A DNA stretch of 64,000 bases from Drosophila pseudoobscura (lineage: Eukaryota; Arthropoda; Insecta; Diptera; Drosophilidae): contig NC_046680.1 in the NCBI RefSeq assembly GCF_009870125.1, positions 19,549,501 to 19,613,500 of the forward strand. Reading direction: 5' to 3'. Below the pieces are notes generated by a model. It searched no databases. It was given only the letters and a program-made list of their open reading frames with translations, and was not told the DNA's origin. This document shows positions 35,773-47,592 of this stretch, one piece after another. Every line of letters starts with the position of its first letter. Position 1 is the stretch's first letter. The position numbers were made by a program, and so were the translations under genes.

Positions 35773-37632
35773 ATGTGGCAAGTGAAACGCGCATTGTCGG
35801 GTCAGTGTCAGACCCTACTCGGTGTCCTCCTTCTGAGCGCCGCGTTAATAATTCACAGCGCACAAATCGGAGGAGCCGCGAAAGCTCAGCCGAGACTCGA
35901 ACCCGGCGTGGGTGAGGTGAATAGTGCCGAGGCGGTCAACGGTGCGTATGGCGTGAAAGCGTTTGCGCAAAGTAATTGCGAAAATGGTTGGATTCTCCCG
36001 CAGAAAACGGACGTGGAAATGTGTCCAGGCGACTGCCGCGGAGTGTGTTCCATGTGCGATGGAATCCCAACGAAAAGTTCGTTGTGGAGAGTCGCGAGAG
36101 TCCGGCCATCAACTCCTCCAAGCTGGCGCCCCATCCGCGGCTGAAGGTCTCCAAGAACACGAAGCTGACGCTCAGCCCCAAGCTGTACCTGTGCCACGAC
36201 AAGTACTCGGAGCTGTGCCACAACAAGACGCAGCAGTTCCGGCAGCGCATCGTCCAGACCTTTGAGAAGTCCATGAGCGAGTCCTTCAACGACTCCCAGC
36301 CCAATCCCTACCACGTCGACTACAAGCCCGTGTTCGGGGACAGCTTCGAGGAGCAGTACTATCCCTCCACCTGCCTGGTCATGGAGGCGGGCGTGCGGGT
36401 GCTCCGCCGCAAAGACAAACCCTTCGATAAGGTTCCCTTCGGCCGCCTCTTTCCGCGCCAGAAGCTCTTTCGCAACATCAAGAACATCAAGACGTGTGCA
36501 ATTGTCTCCAGCGCAGGCTCCCTGGCCGGCTCCAAGCTGGGTCGCTTCATCGGTAAGCAGCTGCAGCTGCAGCAGCAACGAGCTGCACGCATGCACAATG
36601 AGTCGGAAGAACCGCTCATGATCATGATCAGTTTGATGATTTACCCGTCTACTCCAATTTCGTTTTGCTTTATTTCCATTCGATTCGTTCCCAGACACGC
36701 ACGACATTGTGATGCGATTCAATCATGCGCCTACGCAAGGACACGAGGTGGATGTTGGCAGCAAAACCACAATTCGTGTGGTGAATTCTCAAGTAGGTGG
36801 CACCGAACCCGAACCCGAATCCGAACTTGCACCACAACCCAGTTCCGCACTCGCACTGCGTGTGCATTTCCCGTGCTCTCCCCCCACAACTTTGCCCTCC
36901 CCCCACAACTGTGCTCCTCTGCTCCCCTCTGCTCTTAGGTGGTCACCAAGCCCGAGTTTGACTTCGCCCACGCTCCCATCTTTCGCAATGTGACGATCGC
37001 CGCCTGGGATCCAGGCAAGTACAACGGGACGTTGGAGGACTGGCTCACCAGCGCGGACTATGACCTGTTCAGCAATTACGAGATCTATAGGCGTCGCTAT
37101 CCCAAGTCGCGGGCCTTCCTTATTGACCCCCACTCCGTGTGGCGACTGTGGCAGACATTGCAGATGTTTGCCGGAAACCGTTCTATTAGGCGTAATCCAC
37201 CCAGCTCGGGTTTCATCGGTGAGCATTTTGATTGCTTCTGGGCGCTTTTAATATTGCATCTGCATATTATATTGCATATATGTATTTTCAGGTCTGGCCC
37301 TGCTCTTGCCCCATTGTCCTCAGGTGGACTTTGTGGAGTACATTCCCTCCACGCGGCTCAATGGACGCTGTCACTACTACAGCAAGGAGGTAGACCATCC
37401 TCGCTCTATTCTCCTCCCAGCAGTGTTTCGATTCAATTGTTGATCCAATTATTTCGCTTGTATTCAGATGAATGCCGCCTGTACATTTGGCTCTTGGCAT
37501 CCCCTGGCCGCCGAGAAGCTGATGACATTGGACATGAATACGGCGGATGACATGTCTGTCTTCCAGTTTGGCATATTGCGTATACGCAGGCCGGACAAAC
37601 TGCTCTGCGGCTTCAACTTCTTTGGCTATTGA
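35773..37632 (+). CDS. ST6Gal: Beta-galactoside alpha-2,6-sialyltransferase (6 coding exons)
   Basis: CDS join 35773-35941 (or -35911), 36004-36552, 36695-36792, 36939-37218, 37292-37389, 37468-37632; about 452 residues. It transfers sialic acid from CMP-sialic acid to terminal galactose or GalNAc on N-glycans in the Golgi. A type II signal anchor lies near residues 14-31 ([15 protein letters not shown]), then a stem and the GT29 catalytic domain. Sialylmotif L starts at about C221 ([19 protein letters not shown], then [13 protein letters not shown]). Motif S lies at about 359-382 ([15 protein letters not shown]). Motif VS is HPLAAEK at about 409-415. Flies carry one sialyltransferase gene, expressed mainly in neurons and tied to excitability. 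All junctions keep frame. The apparent frame change near 36.0 kb is resolved by a 62- or 92-nt intron, so the gene looks intact. Confidence 0.92.
35942..36003 (+). other. First coding intron of ST6Gal with two in-frame donor options
   Basis: The acceptor TTCTCCCGCAG ends at 36003. Either the donor GTGCGT at 35942 (62-nt intron) or GTGAGG at 35912 (92-nt intron) gives phase 1 and joins the anchor exon to the catalytic frame. The proteins differ by ten residues in the stem. Both donors match the consensus at five of six positions. Confidence 0.6.
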
Positions 37633-37707
37633 GGAAGGCGAGCCAGCAGCGGAAGCGGAGCTGACGGACAATCGACGTGCATTTAATCAGCGGTTTTCAC
37701 CAAGTGC

Positions 37708-37713
37708 AATAAA
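37708..37713 (+). terminator. ST6Gal polyadenylation signal AATAAA
   Basis: A canonical AATAAA lies 76 nt after the ST6Gal stop codon, followed by T-rich sequence. This implies a very short 3'UTR. Confidence 0.7.
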
Positions 37714-40700
37714 CAATTCAACTTTGCAATGAATATAAACTGAAGTATTATTTACCAATACTTGGATCGCTTGTCCCCTTGTCTCTCTGGGGAATGACGC
37801 CCACGCCTGCAATGGAGCCAGAGCCTGCGGCAGAGCCTCAAGTGGCTGAGCAGTTGATTCTTTTGGCTTTTGATTGCTTTTCCTGTTGGCTTGCAATGGG
37901 AATGGGAGCCCCGAGGTGGTGGGGGAGGAATTATGACTGGATTCATGGATCCATGTTTTTCTACCCATTAAATGCCATAACTGTTTGTCTACACGGACGA
38001 CCTGAGTGCAATAAGTATTATTTCAGCTCCAAGGATGCCGGCAGCGTGTGGGTGTGGGTGGGTGTGGCTGCTGAGAGGTGCTGAGAGGGTGGAGGGGGGA
38101 CAGCACTCATTAATACGTGATGCGGCATGCTGAACGTGCAGCGACTGCCAAACAGGAGCCGCCGACGCAACAACAGGCGACAGCCGAGAGTCAGAAATAT
38201 GATGGCAATTTTCTGGTCGCTTTCCGCCGTTGTTGTCCCGCTGCTATATGCGGCGTATGCGCAATTAAATAAAATATAGCCAAAATAAATATTGGGGTTC
38301 CATTGAACCAGGAAAAGGACATGCATCGAAAGTAAACAATTCAAGGAAGTGATTTTGGAATGCCCGCCATGCAGATTTTACTTTAATCCGAATTTCAGAA
38401 AGGATTTTTCTATTTTACTCAAACCCATGCGGCCAGGTGAACCTTTGTTGAAGCCTTGGTTTTCCTCTCTTCCTTTCGATAGCCCCGACAGAAAGTTCAC
38501 TTGAACACAAAAGAACTGTAGTCCGAATTCTTGATTTAAGCTTCAAATTTTTTATTGTTGTTTGCCAAATGCAAATAGCCAGACAGCTCACGTGTTTACG
38601 CTTATGTTTGCCTCCTGCCAGCTCTTTGTTTTGGTAATTGTGCAGCGCCCAAGCCCGGCTCGCACTGCCCAGGGACCACTGACCACTTACCACTGACCAC
38701 TGACCATTGGCCGTTGTACGTCGTCCACTGTTCGCTGGCGTTTAGTCGACGATTTTTTTGGATATTTTTGATTTTGTTTATTTTATTATATTCTTTGTAT
38801 TTTTTGCTGATGTTAAAGCTCTTTGCGCAGTCGCGTTCGTTGCCCTCGTGTGAACGTGTTTGCAATGCTTAAATTTAACGAAACAGAATTATGAATTTTA
38901 TAGCTAAAAGTCATAAAATGATTGCTGATTGTGTAAAGGTCTTTGGTAAGGGTGGAACTAGCAAAGGGGCTGTGGAGGTAAGTTGTATGTCAGATATTGA
39001 TGGTTTCAGTTGCTGTTAGATTTCAGAGAGGATTATCATTTATCATCACTGTCATATTAAATATCCCTAATGAAAATTGTACATATTTTCATATGTACGA
39101 AAAGCCTTACCATTTGCCTTGAGGGAACTTTCCTTAGGTTTCCATAAATATCTATCTTTAGCTGTTTGTCACATTTCGAATGTATTTCCTCTTAGTTGGG
39201 GCCCCCTTCCGTCTTGTGCCACACTGCTCCATAGATGCGCCCCTAGTTCGGAGTGCAGCTTTTACGAGTACGTAGCATGCAAATTAAAAAATGTTGCCTT
39301 TTTATTGGATTTTTATCAACTGGTGAATGACAGCCCCGGTCGCCAGAGAGGGTCAGTAGCAACGAGCATCGGGCTTGACATGGACATAGACATCTGTTTT
39401 GAGAATCAAAATCGGATTCTGTCTGGTTGTCCCGCCCGCCCTTCTGGCATGTCGATTCGGACGAGCTTCTGTGTTGTGGTAATTGAAATGAAATGTCTGT
39501 CCATCTATCCTTTCTCTGCGGATGAATGTATTCGATTCGATAGAGGGCTGCTGGAATCCAAGCGAAAACTCATGAGTCAGTGGACAACACTCGAGTGAAA
39601 ATAAAGAAACAATAAAAATATTATAATATGTGTTTCTTCGCTCGGTTTATTCATTTGCATTGCACGTTTGCTTAGCCGTAGCTGGCAGTGGTCTGCTTTT
39701 GTTTTGAAATTTTATTTTCGGGTGATAGCATTACTCAAGAGATTTCTTAGAACTGCGGGGATAGTCAGGCCACAGATGCCGAAACACAATACAGGCCATA
39801 ACTTCTGCACTTGTGGGGCTTTCCATTGATGAAAGGGTTAACTCAGACAGGGGGTGGGCGAGTGTGTTTACGAGTGTGTGTGCCCAGGGTGAGGGTGAGA
39901 CATCAGGGCGTGTCCTACGACCACAACACGTAGACAACTGCAGTCCGATCCAGCCAAGATTCAGACAAAAGATGGCTGGAACAGCCAGGTTGAGAGGAGT
40001 CAAGGTCGGGATACAACATTATTTGTCTTTCATTATCTTCTGGGACAGATGCGTAAGTTATATATTTATGTCTAGGAAACAGTAAAGAGTATCTTTAATT
40101 ACGAGCTAAACCTGCTTTTGTCGTGGCAGTCGGCCATTCTTATGTACATTTCGTTCAGATATAGACCGTATCTTAAAGCTCTCAGAGCTACAATTTCGTC
40201 TTCTAATAAAACACAGAAAAGGAGTATGGAATAAAATCTATATTTAATGGACATTTATTTTGAAGGATATCTTTTGATATGCTGATAAGGAGCGCCAGGC
40301 AACCAACCAATTCATTCATCAGTCAATCAATCACACTTCCTGCTTACAATTGTTTCTGTCTTTCTTTTGTATCTAAAATCGTTAGTTTATTTGTTCGAGA
40401 GGCGACATTTTCAAAACATTTAATGGCAGTACAAAAGAAGACATTATGGCATCAAGCATTATGGCAAGGGAGGGATGGATCGAAGGTGGCAGGCGGTAAA
40501 GGAAGAGACTGAGTGCGAGTGGGAGTGCGAGAGGACGGCATTCCAGCACGTTTGTGTGCGTATAAATCAAAATATAAGAACAATATAAAACGAAATTTAG
40601 CATCGCAGCGCTGGCAAGCAAACGAATCAGAATCAGAAATGAATCGAAACAGAGGAAAGTGGAGGAAGGCGGCGGCGTGCATTTCAAATGATTCAGCTTG

Positions 40701-41060
40701 AACTTCGCACAGAAGATACAAACCAGAAGAAGCACAGATACAGAGGCTTACTTACGCAATTCATGGGCCTTAAGAAGAAGACGAGGGCTTATCGCTTAGG
40801 CCCAACTCAGTCTCTGTTCTCGCCGGGGCGGGAGGATGACTCATGCCGCCATTGATAAAACGGGATCACGGAGAAATGCGTGAGCTTCCCGTTATACTCA
40901 TCGCTCCATGCGCACTAAACGAGGAAGATCCCACTATGCTCAAGCACCGGATCGGGGGATGGGATGCATGTTGACAGGGAAGGACGCGAGCGTCAAACTG
41001 AGCGACTGTCGTATCGGCCCGGGTCGGATCGTCTCGTACTGATCGCCTTGCGCCCGGCCG
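37714..41060. other. Intergenic DNA between ST6Gal and Mmp1
   Basis: Three kilobases without a supportable gene. A 173-codon + frame at 39077-39598 followed by AATAAA has no ATG in its first ~96 codons and no recognisable protein features. The region holds two perfect AP-1 sites (39573-39579 and 40837-40843) and a TGACCACT tandem near 38686-38706. It becomes GC-rich toward the Mmp1 promoter. Confidence 0.55.
40837..40843. promoter_or_regulatory. Perfect AP-1 site (TGACTCA) upstream of Mmp1
   Basis: TGACTCA lies about 255 bp upstream of the inferred Mmp1 start site, the classic promoter-proximal position for a Jun/Fos (Jra/Kay) site. Drosophila Mmp1 is an established JNK/AP-1 target in wounding and tumour invasion. 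Confidence 0.55.
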
Positions 41061-41100
41061 TATAAAAGAATCTAAGCCGAGCGCTCCGGACCTCAGTCTA
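41061..41100 (+). promoter_or_regulatory. Mmp1 core promoter: TATA box and initiator
   Basis: TATAAAAG at 41061-41068 is followed by TCAGTC at 41093-41098, an exact initiator with A+1 at 41095. The TATA starts at -34, slightly upstream of the usual -31 but acceptable. No DPE is seen. The TATA class suits an inducible developmental gene. Assignment to Mmp1 rests on strand, on the good splice donor at 41431 and on the absence of another + strand gene before Mmp1. Confidence 0.6.
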
Positions 41101-41430
41101 GCACAAACAAAAAACGCATAACCAACTTGCAGTTACAGCAGCAGGTGACGCTGCAGCAAGGCATATCATTAAACGAATACGAATACTAAAATATACGAAT
41201 TTAATTCAATTAATTTCAAATCGAAAAACGTCTGTTTGTTTGTGCTTCCGCTACGCGCAGAGCTTTTCACTAGACAAATCGCGAGAGAAGACAGAAGAGA
41301 GACAGAGAGAGCGCGAACCGGGCTGCGCCCTCGAGTGAATCACCATCGGTAAAATTCGGCTAACAGTCGGCTAACAGCTAGACAACAGTGCGTGCTAACA
41401 GTCAGCGGAAGGAAGGACTGCAAGCTCGAG
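41095..41430 (+). other. Mmp1: Non-coding first exon of Mmp1 (inferred)
   Basis: The tract from the initiator to CTCGAG before GTGAGTTCTG (donor at 41431) has no long frame and is A-rich with a GAGA-rich section (about 41281-41312), like a fly 5'UTR. It would splice to the signal-peptide exon whose acceptor ends at 47364. Confidence 0.5.
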
Positions 41431-44400
41431 GTGAGTTCTGTTCTGTTCTGCTTTCGGCTTTTGGCTAGAAGGAGAGCTTTTGTCGCCGCTCCGCCTGCTC
41501 CTGTTGCTTTTTAATCGTATGCAAGGGCTGGCCGCCTGGCTAATATTTTCAACCACCAAAACTAGGATTCATGGGTGTTCGTGTGTGTGTGTGTGGCAGT
41601 ACTTTATTATTGCTATTCGCGTGACTCGTAAATAAGAAGCCACACAGACACCTCCACACGGGGCATACACACGTACGAGTATAGGTTCAGGTACAGGTTT
41701 AGTTATAGCCATTAGACACACACGAACACACCCATGGCACACACAGCGGCAGAAGCAGACATATATTCGCTGCCACAACAGCCACAGGCACAGCCACAGA
41801 AGTAGAAGTAGCGCCCAGCCCCAGTGAGTCGTATACGAAACGTGCTTTGAAACGGTCGCGCCGCTCGTCCTCTGCCAACGTCTTGGGACTAACCGTTTGA
41901 GTCGGGCGAATATTCGAACAGGCAGTGTGAATAAAGTGCATATTCCGCAACCGTAGCCCCTGCGAGCGAGTGTGAGTGAGTGAATGAGAGTATGAGTGCA
42001 CGACTACGATTGCCTCTTATCTAACTACCCGCAAGATCTAATCGCCATCGGAGCAAGATAACAGGTGATAAAGTTTAAGACAAAAAACAAAAACTTTCTG
42101 TGCAATATTTGTGTAGACGACCCGTGCAGGCGACTTGATTATTTATGCAAATTGTGTGTTTACTCAATTAACGAAAGTTTTTTGAGTGTATTTTGTGGTA
42201 AGTGGTGAGTCACTCACCCACTCACTCTTCGGCTGGAGCTACACCGCCATGGGATCTTCAATATTGAACTCTGGGAAATATTTCGATCTGTTTTGTCTGC
42301 CATTTGACATTGGCCTTTTGCCTGTTTTGCTGCCATTCAAGCCCCAACAGTCATCACGTAGACGCATTGTAAAATTCTAATTCATAGGCTATACAAAACA
42401 GAGATAAATATTGACATACATACATATGTATGTATGTCGGTATGTATGTATATAATTATGGGTACATCAAATATTTCATATATCGCTTGCCAAACGAGTA
42501 TCCAAGCCTGACCGTGACGTGATTGAGTTTTAGAAATAGTTTTTCGCACTCAAAGTCGAGCCATAGACTCGAATACATACTGTTCAGATGCATAAGCGAG
42601 TACATAAAATATTCCCCTACAATTAGCATTATTTTCCTAATCTATATGACAATTTTGTACATGAACATATAGAATGTTCTGCTTGGTTTGATTCGCTTCA
42701 TCGTTCATCGTCCACAGTTCAAAGGCAGTTTTCAATGCAAAAATTTGGTTCGAAAAAGTTCATTTATCTTTCGGTCGAAGGCAACAAACTCGATGCGCAG
42801 AGTGCTGAGGGGAGAGTGGTCTAAAAATACCATAAATAGTTGTCATTAAAGGCAGAAGAAGCCCATAAATATTTCATTGTTCCTATGAAGACAGACTGCG
42901 GCGGAGGGGAGGACAGCAACTGGAAACTGCATCACAGCAGGCGGGGACAACAACTTGTCCATGGCCATAACAGCAGGCAAGATACGATATGGTGGTGTGT
43001 GGATATAGAGAGCCCAGAACCCAGAAAAGAGGCGGAGGAGTGGCGGTTGGGGGTCGGAGACCAGGCCAGTTCCAGTGGGTCCATGAACAAATGGCAGAAT
43101 CAGCCCAGGCTTTGTGTCGCTTCCCGTCTTGTCGTGAATCGTTAAGAACCAAGAAAGATGCGCTGGCATTGTGGCGCGACTCTTCAGATACCCTTCTGGG
43201 ATATCAACGATCGTGGAACTAGTATACAGTGATACAGCAGTTCTGGCATTCATCATACCCACTGCAAGGGTACAAAAACTGTCAATTATTAAACGAGTAT
43301 ACAATTTACAAGTCAGTTGCTCTTTTTCAGACAGCTCCAAGGTCCAACTGAACCTTCAGTCTGTAAACGATCGTCACATAAGAGATTATTAGATCTTTTT
43401 TGCGCTTAGGTACCAATTTACGAGCCTCTGAGTCACTGCAATTGCACACAATTGCTGGTAATGGGAGGATGGAATAGTACTACACGAACTTTTATCATGG
43501 ATTCTGGGAACACATTCGAATAGATCTTATTGGCAGACGTGTGCCACGGATTGGTTTAATTAGCGCCCCGGAAAGTTTATTTGCTTACGCATTACTCACT
43601 CGACTCGTTCGTTCATTCATTGAGAAATCGATTGGCGACGGGGGATACCAGAGCGCAGATTCATTCATAAATTTCTGAATAGGCGTTACCCGTTTGAAGG
43701 GGCGTGGCCACCACAACGACCACAACGGAAATTCAACAGATTCAAAAAGTCTTGAGTTTTACAGTTTACTTTAGCCCCCGGTGGGTGTCTCAAGGGGGAA
43801 ACGCTAAACTTCAAGATAAACTGTCAATCGCCACTGTGGAGGCTTCTGCTGCCTCTGTTTGCTGGACCCGACCCGGCGACGTATGACACATGTTGATGAT
43901 TCCAAGAAAACGCGTTACTCATTCCCCCCTCCCGCAGAGACAGAGCGGCAGGGAGCGGCTAAGGCTGAGGCTGAGGGCGAAGGGGGAGATCAACTTCGAT
44001 TATTGGCAACAGGTTTATCGCCTCCCCCCAGCTACGGAATCCCCACACTCAGCTGTTAGCATAGCTCTGCGAACAGCGCTGCTCTGCTCTGCCAAAGAGC
44101 TTTCCGCAGAGCTTCAAAAGCTCACCCGACCGATCGGGCGGAGCAGAGCAGAGCAGTCGTTGTCGTTGTCGTTGGCCCCCGCCGCTAGCCGAAGATCACT
44201 TGTTTTTTGCGCGGTGCCCAGAGCGGATGTGTTGTGTGTTTATCGGCGAGAGACCGAAACGAAGTTCGAGTTCAAGAATCCAACCAACGAATGTATTGAA
44301 AAGATTTGAAAATATTTTAAGGAACAAGATCGGAGACCGTACCGGAGTCGAAAAGTGAACCGTTACGCAGTTCAGTTTTGAGTTTTGAGTTTTGATTTCG

Positions 44401-47364
44401 CGGAAATACAATAGCCGGAAAATGTCAGCGAGCAATTAGTGCAGTTTCTCGTCCAGATCCAGAGCCACAGTCAGACATAAAGAGACAAGAGTAGGGACAA
44501 AAGGATTGGCTGACTGGCGTAATAAATAATAAACAACGACACATCCAGAGCTGATGAAAACGCCCACAGTGGAATACGCAACAACAGCAACAGAAACAGA
44601 AACAACGACGACGACAGCAGCTACAAAAAGCAACAAAAAAGCTAATTAATTAATTTGTAAGTGTTGCAAGCAGCCAACAAAGGCAGCAACAATAGTTCAA
44701 TGATCTGTGACTGCATCGAGTGCCGCCAGCAGAAACTACCATCCACAGACCCCACATCCACCCCACCACATCCCACACGCACTCAATTGAAAGGTCAAGA
44801 CAAGAGACCAAGCTGATAAATCAGCCCATTCATCAGGCCTAATTCCCCAGTGCCCGGGCCCGGGCCCGGTCCCAGTCCCACTTTATGCACTCCACTTCGA
44901 AGTGAACTTGAATTCGATTCCGATTTGGATTTTAGTTTCGTAATGAGTCTTCTTGCACAATCGAAATATAGTTGGGCCCGGGCCCGCGCCCGGGCCATAT
45001 CACTAAGGTCAAGTTCTGAACACCTCGGACACATATTTATTGATTTCGGCGTGTGGACGCGACTCATACACCAAAATAATTGTTAAATCACTTGGGCCGG
45101 AGCATAACTCCCAGCCAAGCCCAATCATATCTTATCGCCGAGCATATATGCATGTATGCACGGGCTCTTGTCGGCTGATAAGGTGAACAATGCCAAAAGG
45201 CTATATCAAGTGGAATTTAGTGTCGGGTTGAGTAATTGTCGGTAATTCCAGGGTATTTTTCAATAGCCAAAGACGTCAGAGCGATCGTTAGAGAGACATA
45301 GAGAGAGTGAGAAGCCCAAGAGTTGGACGAAACTGGTTAGAATCGAAATCTTTTTGCATCTAATTAGATTCCGAAACGACAACAACTTTGAGTCACTCAT
45401 TTCTCGATGAAAGAATTTCGACTCGGCCAAAATTCAGAAGAATATTGAGAGGAACGAGAAACCGGTTAGCAGTTGGCCAAATCAAGCTTATCAGCCATTA
45501 AACGAACTCTTCTTTATGACCCAATTCAGGCGCATACACTCGCACATGCTCCACATGTCGTATACGTAACGATTCCGATAAAAGCGGAAGGGTGGGTAGG
45601 GGGGAAGCCGCAGGCAGGGAAAACTTTCGAGCATAATGCAATTTCCCCCACTGAAGGCACTCGAATTTCGCTCATATTGATCTAACAAACAATGAAATGC
45701 GTTCATTGTTATGGCGACCCCACAGCCATAGCCCCAGCCCCAGCCACAGCCCCACCCTTCAACCCATCAGCGGAGTTAACCAAACGGAGCCAACCTTAAA
45801 CTGTCAACCGGGCGACCTTCAACCCGAGCGAAACATTTGCCCAAAATGAAAATTGTTTATGGTATTGCTTTAACCAAAATTGTTACAATCAGATAAGTCA
45901 AGTTCACAGCAGAGAGAGTGAGAGCAATGGAGCAGATGCACACACATCTATTATAAATATTTATATGATCATTTGGACAGATCACGCCGCTAATTGCAGA
46001 GTATAAAGAGAGAGTTTTCCATTGTGTTGGCCCAGCCAGCCCCCACAACAGCCAACCATCGCTGCCAGGGCAGACTTAACTTGTATATAGAAGTATACCA
46101 GCCATATATGTACATTCATACCTTGTTTGTAGACCCTAACCGTTGCCACTTGGCATATACTTGATATCGCACTGACTTATCGCACTTTCCGCCCTGTCAT
46201 TTGTGCTGATGTCACACGCAGCGTGCTGGTTCTCCCCCAAGGAGGAGGAGGTGAATGCCTGAGTCGGACAAGCATAGGTGTATGGCAAATCCCGCCGATC
46301 TCGGCCGGTAAACATCATCATAAACATAACCGTTGTTGATAAAGCCCATTTGTCCGATTCTGTTGCCGACTGTCGCTGGCATTTGTCTCGTGGCCGTGAC
46401 TGGGTCAACATCATCGTAGGGGAAAACTATTTTTAGCAAATCAAATATCACAGAATAAACCGAGCGGGCTCCTTTTACAGTTACGGCCGTGCTGGTATTT
46501 ACCATAGGCGCTGTCTAAAATAAAATTCTAATTGGAGTCTAAACTTACACGAATCGTTTATTACGTCCAAGAGCCGCATGACCGCATGACTTTCTATATC
46601 TATCCTATCAACAGCAGCGACAGGACAGCTCAACGAATCCGTAATGCTCTTGCGGCTGAGATTAGGGAAGAGCCTCTGCAAATATTTGTGACGATAAGAA
46701 GTACACCTAATGGGGCCTGATGATGATGGTGTACTAAAGGTGGATTTCAGTTTGTTGTCCCCAAAATAAAGACCATTATTCACATCGTAAAAGTGAGGGT
46801 GGAAATAATCATAAATACAACTACGAGTATAAACTAAATGGCGATAGAGTCTGTTGATCGGATAGAGACCTCACACTATACAGATATCATCTGAATGTTC
46901 AGTTCCTCTATTCTCCTTTCGAGAGGGTATCTGGTTTTATTTTCTCCATGTCAAGAGCGTCATAAGTGGCCTGCCAGGGCTCGAGTAGAAATACTCAGGT
47001 TTTACTATTTTTTACTACGACTTTGAGTACTATAAAGAGCCTTCGTCTTCGTCTGCTCCCTGTACTATCCCCGGCCATGCGCTGCTTGCAACGCCGGCAA
47101 CTTCCGTTTGCCGTTCCGCCTGCCACAGAGAATGTGTGCCACATTCAACCTGTTGGCACTTGGCAGGGGGAAATCTGCTGGCACGAGTTGGACACGACTT
47201 CCGTTCGCCCTTTTGCACTTGTACTTGGCCTGGTCTGCTCTGGCGAGGACCGGTGTGGACATGGGACTGTCTGTGCCTGGTGCTTTATTACTCTCCTTTG
47301 CTTTATGAAATATTAATTGACCTTTTCTCCACGTTCTCGTTTCCCATTGTTCCCCATTTTGCAG
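41431..47364 (+). other. Mmp1 5' intron with possible alternative leader exon
   Basis: No coding gene is seen. A CAG/CAA- and A-rich tract at about 44040-44656 ending ATTT before GTAAGT (44657) resembles an alternative 5'UTR exon and hence a second promoter. Another GTAAGT at 42198 is a weaker candidate. Three perfect AP-1 heptamers lie at 42206-42212, 43429-43435 and 45389-45395. Two self-complementary GGGCCC-type segments are at 44852-44869 and 44974-44996. TATG repeats occur at 42417-42452. Confidence 0.5.
44852..44996. repeat. Paired GGGCCC-rich segments in Mmp1 5' intron
   Basis: GCCCGGGCCCGGGCCCGG (44853-44870) and a second GGGCCC/GCGCCC block (44974-44996) are mutually and self complementary and about 100 bp apart, so strong hairpins can form in DNA or pre-mRNA. 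They lie 200-340 bp downstream of a possible alternative leader exon. Confidence 0.5.
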
Positions 47365-47592
47365 TGATATAAAGTTCAAAGTGCGCCCCCAGCACGAGTG
47401 CAAGTGGAACTTTTGTACATGTACACGACAATTAGAAGGAGAACTACAACTACCAACAGCGAAAGCAAAAGCAACAGCAAAAGCAACAAAATGTCCAACT
47501 GCCAAAGTTCAGTGTTCATAGCCGTAGGCACCCTGCTCTCCATTTTGGCGGCAGTGCAGGCGGCACCAGTATCCACCACCACACAGGCCGAG
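47365..47592 (+). CDS. Mmp1: Mmp1 exon with start codon and signal peptide
   Basis: The exon follows a TTTTGCAG acceptor. It contains an in-frame TGA at its first bases, an ATG at 47419 and a second in-frame ATG at 47491. I choose 47491 because it has the better Drosophila context (CAAAATG) and yields [20 protein letters not shown], a standard signal peptide. The upstream ATG would add 24 polar residues. Coding part is 47491-47592, phase 0, ending [10 protein letters not shown] before GTGAGT. Confidence 0.88.

Noticed and set aside
35942..36003. Apparent frameshift in ST6Gal suggesting a pseudogene
   Set aside because: A 62-nt (or 92-nt) intron with consensus ends restores the frame and every other junction is intact.
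39077..39598. 173-codon + strand open frame followed by AATAAA
   Set aside because: The frame has no ATG in its first ~96 codons, no acceptor that would make it an exon of a known neighbour, and no recognisable motif or coding bias.
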